From positions 62,001-126,000 of the forward strand of contig CBDCEX010000015.1 of assembly GCA_965216025.1 (NCBI GenBank): a stretch of DNA of 64,000 nt, in the 5' to 3' direction. Shown here one piece after another: positions 58,340 to 64,000 of the stretch. The position numbers and the translations under genes are program-made. Source of the stretch: JADFQT01 sp965216025 (lineage in GTDB: Bacteria > Chloroflexota > Dehalococcoidia > Lucifugimonadales > UBA3495). A model generated the notes under the pieces. That model had not been told where the DNA came from. It saw nothing but the letters and a program-made list of their open reading frames with translations, and did no database searches. Numbering within the stretch: position 1 is the stretch's first letter; the number at the start of each line of letters is the position of its first letter.

Positions 58340-58735
58340 CTAAAGCTTGGCGAGACCGGCTCGGGCGCAGTCTTCGTCCTGCTGGCTGGTGCCGCCACCC
58401 ACGCCGCAAGCGCCGTCTATTAACCCATTGCGGATGATTGGGACCGCACCTTGGCCCATGATCATGTGTCCCCCTTCGGCCGCCGCGATGCCCGCGGGGG
58501 TCGGTTGAGTCGCCCGCTCCGTCAGCTCCCCGCTGGGCCTGCCGAAGGCCGCCGAGGCCACGGCTTTGCCCTGGCAGCCGTAGGCGCCGGCCCAAATGGC
58601 GCCGTCCATGCGGTTGAGCGACACCAGCCTGCCCCCGGCGTCGCACACCGCCACGCTCACCTTGATGTTGAACTCGGCGGCCTGGGCCAGAGCACCTTCA
58701 ACTATCCGATTGGCCTCCGCAAGAGTCAAAGCCAT
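58340..58735 (-). CDS. GlcG/HbpS family protein (DUF336)
   Basis: A 131-residue protein of the GlcG/HbpS (heme-degrading domain) family: LTLAEANRIVEGALAQAAEF, IKVSVAVCDAGGRLVSLNRM, DGAIWAGAYGCQGKAVASAA, FGRPSGELT and RNGLIDGACGVGGGTSQQDE. ATG 58735 begins the conserved part. The family binds heme or small corrinoid-like ligands in some cases. Its role here is unknown. Confidence 0.9.
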   Translation of the reverse strand: MALTLAEANRIVEGALAQAAEFNIKVSVAVCDAGGRLVSLNRMDGAIWAGAYGCQGKAVASAAFGRPSGELTERATQPTPAGIAAAEGGHMIMGQGAVPIIRNGLIDGACGVGGGTSQQDEDCARAGLAKL

Positions 58736-58977
58736 GAGAAACCTCCCAACTATTCTAGTACTCACCGTGGTCCGGGTCGGGCTCATTCTAACCCAATGAC
58801 GGTCGGGTGCCAACGGAGGGCGTTTGGGTAAGGTAGGGGCGCAGGCGCAGCTGCCGCCCATCCTTTTTCGGATTGCCGGGGTTGGACAACAGAACTCATT
58901 GGAGATATAGTACGGGCGCTATAGTTACCTACCGAACAAACCCCGAATAAACTCCAACAGGCCCCTCGAGGTGCCTT

Positions 58978-59922
58978 ATGAAGTTCGGCTTTTATTTGCC
59001 GAATCATGGTCCCACCGCCCGCCCTGAGCCTCTGGCGACCATTGCGCGTCGGGGTGACGATTTGGGGTTTTACTGCATGGTTGCCGGTGACCACATCCTG
59101 GTGCCCAAGGAGATCGATTCTCCCTACCCTTACACTGTGGGAGGGGAATTCCCGGGCGAAGAAGGGGGGGAGTATTTCGAGCAGTTGACCCTGCTCACCT
59201 ATCTGGCCGGGGTCACCAGCCGAATTCGATTGGTTCCCAGCGTGATGATCGTCCCCTATCGCCCTCCTCTGCTGGCCGCCAAGATCCTCGCCACGCTGGA
59301 CGTGCTTTCCCAGGGACGGCTGATCTTGGGTGTCGGTGTCGGCTGGATGGAGGAAGAATTTCAAGCCTTGGGAGCCCCTCCCTTCGCGGATCGGGGAGCG
59401 GCGACCAATGAGTACTTGCAGGCCTTTAAAGAGCTATGGACCAGCGTTAGTCCGAGCTTTGCCGGCAAATATTGTCAGTTCTCCGACATTCAGTTCCTCC
59501 CCAAGCCGGTGCAAAAACCCCATCCTCCCATCTGGGTGGGTGGCCATAGCCGGCCGGCCATCCGCCGAGCCGCCGAGCTGGGCAACGGATGGCATCCGGT
59601 GGGAGCGATACCCGCCGTGCCTATGGAGCCGGAGGAACTGGCTCAAAACGTAGCGACCCTCCACCGCTTTGCCGAGCGGGCCGGTCGGGATCCGGCTGAA
59701 TTGGACGTGGCGATGAAGACGCCGCTCTATGACCCGGGCACCGGGTCCGGCGGACCACGGCGCCGGTTTTCTGGAACGGCTGAGCAGGTCCTTCAGGATA
59801 TCCAGACCTACTCCGACGTGGGAGTCAGTCACATAATCTTCGACATTCGGGGGGCGGACCTGGGTCAAGCCTTGGAACGCCTGGATTGGTTCGCCGGGGA
59901 TGTGATGGCGCAGGCCAGTTGA
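58978..59922 (+). CDS. LLM class flavin-dependent oxidoreductase (F420 type)
   Basis: A 314-residue luciferase-like barrel. KFGFYLPNHGPTARPEPLAT, LGFYCMVAGDHILVPKEIDS, TSRIRLVPSVMIVPYRPPLL, LDVLSQGRLILGVGVGWMEE and HPPIWVGGHSRPAIRRAAEL match the TIGR-type F420-dependent group rather than FMNH2 luciferases. The oxidised substrate is unknown. Many copies of such flavin enzymes are known in SAR202 genomes. The start at 58978 is ATG with a weak site. Confidence 0.92.
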   Translation: MKFGFYLPNHGPTARPEPLATIARRGDDLGFYCMVAGDHILVPKEIDSPYPYTVGGEFPGEEGGEYFEQLTLLTYLAGVTSRIRLVPSVMIVPYRPPLLAAKILATLDVLSQGRLILGVGVGWMEEEFQALGAPPFADRGAATNEYLQAFKELWTSVSPSFAGKYCQFSDIQFLPKPVQKPHPPIWVGGHSRPAIRRAAELGNGWHPVGAIPAVPMEPEELAQNVATLHRFAERAGRDPAELDVAMKTPLYDPGTGSGGPRRRFSGTAEQVLQDIQTYSDVGVSHIIFDIRGADLGQALERLDWFAGDVMAQAS

Positions 59923-60005
59923 TCTGTCAAACACGAAGCAAGGCCTAGCCAGAATCGCTTCGACCGCCCGACCTTTGGTTAAGAGAGTGGCGAAAAGCCT
60001 GGTTC

Positions 60006-60075
60006 TCCCCCTTAGCAAGGGCAGTTAAAGGGGGCGATGCGACCCCCCAATCTCCCCTCAATAAGGGGAGGACAC
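60006..60075. repeat. Intergenic repeat, R2-like
   Basis: CCCCCTTAGCAAGGGCAGTT and AAAGGGGGCGATGCGACCCC are followed by CTCCCCTCAATAAGGGGAGG, two imperfect hairpins between the LLM and CMD genes. Confidence 0.65.
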
Positions 60076-60115
60076 ATTAAACACCTGCTACAGGAATTGT
60101 TAAGGAGGAACCCAA

Positions 60116-60919
60116 GTGGCTACGCTGGACGAACGTTTTGAGCAGGGCCAAGAGATGCGGGCCAAAATGGCCGATGGCGACCCGAGTCACTTTACCCTAC
60201 CGGGGACCGACCAGTTGGCCCCCGATTTAAAGCGGATTATCGATGAGGCCCTTTTCGGCTCCATCTGGACTCGCCCCGGTCTGGAGTTGAAGTACCGCGT
60301 CATCTGCACCGTAGCCGCATTGATGGCCCTGGGCGAGCTAACCTTGCTGCGGCGGCATATTGAGCGGTCACTGAACGTTGGGCTGACCCCCGCCGAGGTG
60401 GTGGAGGTGTTCATCCAGCTGACCTTCTACGTGGGCGTTCCCGCCACCGAGGCGGCCATGCGCATCACCAAGGAGATATTCGAGGAACGGGGGATTCAGT
60501 TCACTCCGGCGCGGGTCTACGATACCAACCGCACCCCGGAAGAGCTGTATCAGGCCGGGTTGCAGGCCCACCAGCAACACATGGGAGAGGTCACCGTGCC
60601 CGAAGCCTTTCAGCAACCGGATTCCCCGGAGATGCAATTGGAACGGTTGATCAACGAGTACCACTGGGGCGCCATTTATACCAGGCCTCAGCTGGACGAC
60701 AAGTCGCGGGCTATCTGCGCACTGTCGTCGATGACAGTTCTGGGCCGGTATGACCGGCAAATCCGCCGCCGCATTAGTGGCGCATTACGCATCGGAATGA
60801 GCCCTACCGAAATCATGGAGGTGTTCATCCAGCTGACCCTGTACGGCGGATACTTCACCACCCGCACGGCGATGCAAATCGCCAGGTCAGTTTTCACGGA
60901 GCAGGGCATCCAGGTATAA
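60116..60919 (+). CDS. Double carboxymuconolactone decarboxylase (CMD) domain protein
   Basis: A 267-residue fusion of two AhpD/CMD-type helical domains. Domain 1 (about 35-135) has IWTRPGLELKYRVICTVAAL and LTPAEVVEVFIQLTFYVGVP. Domain 2 (about 175-265) has IYTRPQLDDKSRAICALSSM and MSPTEIMEVFIQLTLYGGYF. No C-x-x-C redox pair is present, so it is of the decarboxylase or dehydratase kind rather than a peroxidase helper. GTG start after AAGGAGGA. It is followed by a hydrolase gene, as in protocatechuate-type clusters, where CMD and enol-lactone hydrolase act in sequence. Confidence 0.92.
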   Translation: MATLDERFEQGQEMRAKMADGDPSHFTLPGTDQLAPDLKRIIDEALFGSIWTRPGLELKYRVICTVAALMALGELTLLRRHIERSLNVGLTPAEVVEVFIQLTFYVGVPATEAAMRITKEIFEERGIQFTPARVYDTNRTPEELYQAGLQAHQQHMGEVTVPEAFQQPDSPEMQLERLINEYHWGAIYTRPQLDDKSRAICALSSMTVLGRYDRQIRRRISGALRIGMSPTEIMEVFIQLTLYGGYFTTRTAMQIARSVFTEQGIQV

Positions 60920-60995
60920 CGGCCCGAGGTTGTTCCAAGTTTCAGAAGACCCATACCAGGTATTGTTGGTCCGATATGATTAGTCCGAGGTTGCT

Positions 60996-61790
60996 ATGAA
61001 GGCCAGATTGGACGACGGAATTGAGCTATTCTACACGGTGGACGATTTCACCGATCCCTGGACTAGTCCAGAGACGGTGGTTCTCCACCACGGTATGGCG
61101 AAGAACCACAAGCTATGGTACGCCTGGGTGCCGATCCTGGCCCGCCATTACCGGGTAATTCGTTTCGATATGCGGGGAATGGGTCAGTCCCAGGTTCCCG
61201 AGCCGGGCTATCCCTGGTCGGTGGACAACTTCGCTCAGGATCTGCTGGGTCTGGTGGATAGGCTGGAGCTGGAAAGGTTCCATCTCATCGGCGAAACCGT
61301 CGGCGGCTCCATCGCCATGCGGTTTGCCACCCAGCACCAGAATCGCTTGCTGTCCCTAACCGCCTGCACCTCGCCCACCAGCTTCAACGACCCCCACCAC
61401 GGCGAGAGCGCCGACCTCATCGAGAAGGAAGGAGTCGCCGCCTGGGTGGAAAGCACCATCGGCCGGCGTCTGGACCCTCAGATGGTGGACCCGGCCTACA
61501 CCCGCTGGTACGCTTCGCAAATGTCGGCCACCACGCCCCACGTGGTCAGTGGGTTCCAGCGCAACGCCGCGGGAGACCTGGGGCCGCTGCTCAAAGATGT
61601 GCAAACCCCTACCCTGATAATCGCCGCCGCCAACCTACGGGAAGAGGTGCTAGGGGATTTTCGGGAGGCCTGGGAGCTGTTTCCCAATGGGCGGCGGGTC
61701 GTCTTTCCCGGTGTGTACGGTTTCGTCCAGCACATCCTGCCGGTGCCCTGCGCCCGAGTCTGGCTGGAATTCGCTCAGAACCTGGCCTAG
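60996..61790 (+). CDS. Alpha/beta-hydrolase (enol-lactonase-like), Thr at nucleophile position
   Basis: A 264-residue alpha/beta-hydrolase: VVLHHGMAKNHKLWYAWVPI (oxyanion region), YRVIRFDMRGMGQSQVPEPG, RFHLIGETVGGSIAMRFATQ, with a C-terminal YGFVQHILPVPCARVWLEF that holds the likely histidine. The nucleophile elbow G-x-S-x-G reads G-E-T-V-G, so threonine replaces serine. It follows the CMD gene, as pcaD follows pcaC in protocatechuate clusters. Either a rare threonine nucleophile or loss of hydrolase activity is implied. Confidence 0.88.
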   Translation: MKARLDDGIELFYTVDDFTDPWTSPETVVLHHGMAKNHKLWYAWVPILARHYRVIRFDMRGMGQSQVPEPGYPWSVDNFAQDLLGLVDRLELERFHLIGETVGGSIAMRFATQHQNRLLSLTACTSPTSFNDPHHGESADLIEKEGVAAWVESTIGRRLDPQMVDPAYTRWYASQMSATTPHVVSGFQRNAAGDLGPLLKDVQTPTLIIAAANLREEVLGDFREAWELFPNGRRVVFPGVYGFVQHILPVPCARVWLEFAQNLA

Positions 61791-61835
61791 ATATCCGGCC
61801 GCCGGTCCGGGCCATTCCCTAGAGGAGTCCGCCAT

Positions 61836-62534
61836 TTGGTCCTTCCACCAAGACGATCCAGACCATTTTTCCCATACCACGGCGTAGAACCGGAGAGCCG
61901 TCTTCCCGAACCCGGCTCCTCGGCGGGAGGTCGCCCGGAAAACCCGGAGCGCCTTTCAGGCCCCAATTCCCGCAGGCCGTTGCACAACCTGCGCTGCCGC
62001 CTGGGTCAGAGCCTCCGCTTCCCGAAAAATGTCCGGATTCTCGACCCCAGGTTTTCCCGCTACTCCTACAATTATTTCATTCAAGCGGGTCTGGCCGCCT
62101 GCTCCATGCTTTTGATCCTAGTTTTCGTGGATTCCCTGGCCGATGCCGCTCTGGCGGCCGGCCTGGGCGCCAGCGTGGCGATAGTCTTTATTCACCCGGC
62201 AAGCGCTGCCGGCAGGTACCGATCTCTCATCGGGGGGCACGCCCTGGGCCTGGTATTGGGAACAACCTTTTCCTTTTTCCTGTTTAACAGCCCTCCGAGC
62301 GGTTTTCTGGGAGACATGCCCTGGCTATTCGACGTGGTGCTGGCGTTTTCCGTTGGAGTGATGATTCTGGTCATGGCTGTTACCGACACCGAACATCCGC
62401 CGGCAGTAGGTACGCTGCTGGGAGTGCCCGTCCAACCCTGGCACTGGGAAACCCCGGCGGTTCTGATAGCCGCGGTAATCTTGCTATCGGTAATACGCTA
62501 CCTGTGCCAACCGCATCTCCGCGACTTGACTTAA
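61836..62534 (+). CDS. HPP family membrane protein
   Basis: A 232-residue protein. After an arginine/proline-rich N-terminal stretch of about 60 residues, four to five membrane helices (FIQAGLAACSMLLILVFVDS, LAAGLGASVAIVFIHPASAA, GHALGLVLGTTFSFFLFN, AFSVGVMILVMAVTD, AVLIAAVILLSVIRYL) match the HPP family, including HPASAAGRYRSLIGGH and DTEHPPAVGTLLG. HPP proteins are integral membrane proteins, some of them nitrite carriers in plastids. TTG 61836 follows GAGGAG; TTG 61980 is an alternative that would drop the odd N-terminus. Confidence 0.78.
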   Translation: MVLPPRRSRPFFPYHGVEPESRLPEPGSSAGGRPENPERLSGPNSRRPLHNLRCRLGQSLRFPKNVRILDPRFSRYSYNYFIQAGLAACSMLLILVFVDSLADAALAAGLGASVAIVFIHPASAAGRYRSLIGGHALGLVLGTTFSFFLFNSPPSGFLGDMPWLFDVVLAFSVGVMILVMAVTDTEHPPAVGTLLGVPVQPWHWETPAVLIAAVILLSVIRYLCQPHLRDLT

Positions 62535-62592
62535 AATGGACCCGGTCCCGGCTTACTGCCGGTCCGTATTACTGCCGGTGAGGAAGGCGGAA

Positions 62593-62820
62593 ATGCTCAC
62601 ACTGTTCGGCTCGGTGGCCGTGGCCATCATGTTTCTGGCTTACTGGCAGGAGTCCCGTTCCAAATGGCTGGTGCTGCTATTCGCCTTGGCGTCCGCCGCC
62701 ACATCAGCCTATAGCGCGCTGGCCGGGGTTTACCCCATCACTGTCATCGAGGCATTGTGGGCCCTGGTGGCCGTCCAGCGGTTCCTGAAGCGCCACCAGC
62801 TGGAAAGCGGGCGGGCTTAA
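62593..62820 (+). CDS. Small membrane protein
   Basis: 75 residues, two to three hydrophobic segments (MLTLFGSVAVAIMFLAYWQE, WLVLLFALASAATSAYSALA, ITVIEALWALVAVQRFL) and a basic end. ATG 62593 follows GAGGAAGG. It lies 58 bases after the HPP gene on the same strand and may be its partner. It resembles small CBU_0592-type membrane proteins, but I am not sure. Confidence 0.65.
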   Translation: MLTLFGSVAVAIMFLAYWQESRSKWLVLLFALASAATSAYSALAGVYPITVIEALWALVAVQRFLKRHQLESGRA

Positions 62821-63088
62821 GCCTCCCTTTAACGGCATAGAGCTGAATACCAACACTGGGAAACATCCTTCACCGTCGGCGCCACCCGTCAGGTGAATAT
62901 AGATACAGTCCAGAAGCCGTAATCAGCCGAGCCGGCGATCTAACGACGTCGGGCTTTGCCCTCGCCTTGAGATATGAGGTCTCTCTACACTTGCTAGCCG
63001 GCCTTCTGGTGCATAAAATGGATTAACTGGTTAAAATCCGGACCGCCGGTCAATCTAGAACCCACTAATATCGGGCAGGAGGTTAGAA
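62821..63088. other. Gene-free stretch before the second VOC gene
   Basis: No reading frame or repeat seen. CACTAATATCGGGCAGGAGG just before the next gene gives its ribosome site; a promoter is not clear. Confidence 0.4.
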
Positions 63089-63586
63089 ATGGGCTACACA
63101 CCAAAGTACCTGGGACACGTCAACATTTACGTTCGGAACGCCGAGCGAGCGCATAAATGGTATGGGGAGGTGCTGGGTCTCCACACCTACGATTTCGCGG
63201 CGGGGCGGGTCGCCTTCATGTCCGCCAATCGCGACGAGTCCCATGAGATCGCCCTGGTGGAAGTGGGCGAGGACGCCCAGGGCCCGCAGCGGGGGCAAGT
63301 GGGACTCAACCACATGGCCTGGCGGATGGAAAGCCTGGAGGACCTGAAGGAGTTCTACAATCGTCTCAAGGAAAAGCAGGTGCCCATTGGCAGGATCGGC
63401 GACCACGGTCTGTCGCTGGGCATCTATTTTCAGGACCCAGACGGCAATGGCATAGAAGTTTACTACGAAACTCCTCGCAGCGAGTGGCACCGGCAGGAAA
63501 ACATATTTCTGAGTGGGGAGCGGCCCACCGGGCAATTCCCAGGGCCTTGGGACGAGCTTTTAAAGGAACAAACCGCCGCCGGCTGA
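63089..63586 (+). CDS. VOC superfamily protein (extradiol dioxygenase/glyoxalase-like)
   Basis: A 165-residue vicinal-oxygen-chelate protein with a complete metal triad: histidine in LGHVNIYVRNAERAHKWYGE, histidine in GLNHMAWRMESLEDLKEFYN and glutamate in DGNGIEVYYETPRSEW. LGIYFQDPDGNG is typical of catechol 2,3-dioxygenase-like members. ATG 63089 follows AGGAGG. This contrasts with the paralogue at 14979, which lacks the middle histidine. Confidence 0.9.
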   Translation: MGYTPKYLGHVNIYVRNAERAHKWYGEVLGLHTYDFAAGRVAFMSANRDESHEIALVEVGEDAQGPQRGQVGLNHMAWRMESLEDLKEFYNRLKEKQVPIGRIGDHGLSLGIYFQDPDGNGIEVYYETPRSEWHRQENIFLSGERPTGQFPGPWDELLKEQTAAG

Positions 63587-63743
63587 ACCCTCGGCTCACC
63601 GGCTGGTTGACCAGGTCCTGCGCCTACCAAGAGGTGATCGGGAGGAGTTACACGGCTGCAACTATCATGCTGTTTTTTGGGGGATGAACCCAATTACCGG
63701 GGGTGTTTAGGATGTACCTCACCTCGATAAGGGGAGGTTAGTG

Positions 63744-64000
63744 ATGGGAGCAAATAGCCCCCCAGGTGATCCTGGGCTGCAGCACTGCGAAAATTGCCAG
63801 GGACCTTTGCCCCCGGGGAGTATCCAGCGCAGCGGGGTTCTGTCCCAATTGCGGCGCTGCCCGCCCCATTGTAGCCAATCCATTGGGGCCGAAGACCCTG
63901 GGAGGGATATTTGAGGGTATCTTCCGGATCTACGGGGCCGGATTTCTCGGTATAGTAATAATAGTTGCAGTGGTGCAGATTCCCCTGTCGCTGCTGGGTT
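63744..64000 (+). pseudogene. Zinc-ribbon membrane protein, frameshifted and cut by window edge
   Basis: ATG 63744 follows GGGGAGG and encodes HCENCQGPLPPGSIQRSG up to a GGGG run at 63834-63837. One base later the next frame continues the zinc ribbon perfectly, FCPNCGAARPIVANPLGP, and runs into KTLGGIFEGIFRIYGAGFLG and IVIIVAVVQIPLSLLG, a membrane segment, to the edge. In the ATG frame the gene would stop at TGA near 63914. A one-base insertion in the G-run, real or a sequencing error, explains this. Confidence 0.75.

Noticed and set aside
1..64000. CRISPR arrays, tRNA, rRNA, tmRNA, RNase P and SRP RNA genes
   Set aside because: I looked for regularly spaced repeats, T-loop motifs (GGTTCGAATCC-like) and conserved cores of these RNAs and saw none. 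A proper covariance search could still find a short one.

Overview
The window (about 60% G+C) reads as a chromosomal segment of an uncultured Chloroflexota bacterium, probably of the Dehalococcoidia/SAR202 kind. This is inference from content, not from a marker gene. The pointers are a division cluster reduced to rsmH-ftsA-ftsZ with no peptidoglycan genes, a B12-dependent class II ribonucleotide reductase under NrdR, an HspR-type heat-shock operon, and a second half rich in enolase-superfamily, LLM flavin oxidoreductase, VOC, cyclase and hydrolase genes of the kind expanded in SAR202. I found no rRNA, tRNA, CRISPR or prophage genes.

Layout. 1-2 kb: start of trigger factor and a decayed IS630. 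2.4-6 kb: rsmH-ftsA-ftsZ. 6.6-10.9 kb: nrdR behind a two-box NrdR operator, two small genes, nrdJ and a strong terminator. 11-19 kb: DUF4258/YgiT toxin-antitoxin-like pair, pdxA, proC-yggT, a P-loop kinase, a VOC protein, a molybdopterin oxidoreductase, a Mut7-C RNase and an AcuC-type deacetylase. 19-23 kb: hspR-grpE-dnaK on the minus strand; a palindromic HAIR-like operator is shared with a divergent zinc-ribbon gene. 23-36 kb: two nearly identical IS66 copies, each with its own 8-bp target duplication, on either side of a rhodanese, serS, lysS, an oxaloacetate-decarboxylase-like gene, DUF429, a tandem cupin pair and a broken DUF2851 gene. 36-45 kb: DUF1015, a PLP aminotransferase, a second IS630, leaderless pcrA/uvrD and a secreted IPT/TIG protein. 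45-64 kb: a frameshifted ISAs1 beside a perfect 195-bp tandem duplication at the front of an alcohol dehydrogenase gene, then a catabolic region (MFS carrier, NIPSNAP, enolase-superfamily enzyme, TPP enzyme, PIG-L deacetylase, GSA-like aminotransferase, cyclase, GlcG, LLM, double CMD, alpha/beta hydrolase, HPP protein, VOC) with an embedded padR-arsM arsenic module.

The DNA between genes is the most unusual part. It holds two families of TA-flanked miniature elements; one is clearly derived from the resident IS630. It also holds ISAs1 debris, several palindromic repeat families and a recurring extended -10 promoter of form TGnTAnAnT. Many genes use TTG or GTG starts, TAATG stop/start overlaps occur twice, and yggT probably starts at CTG.
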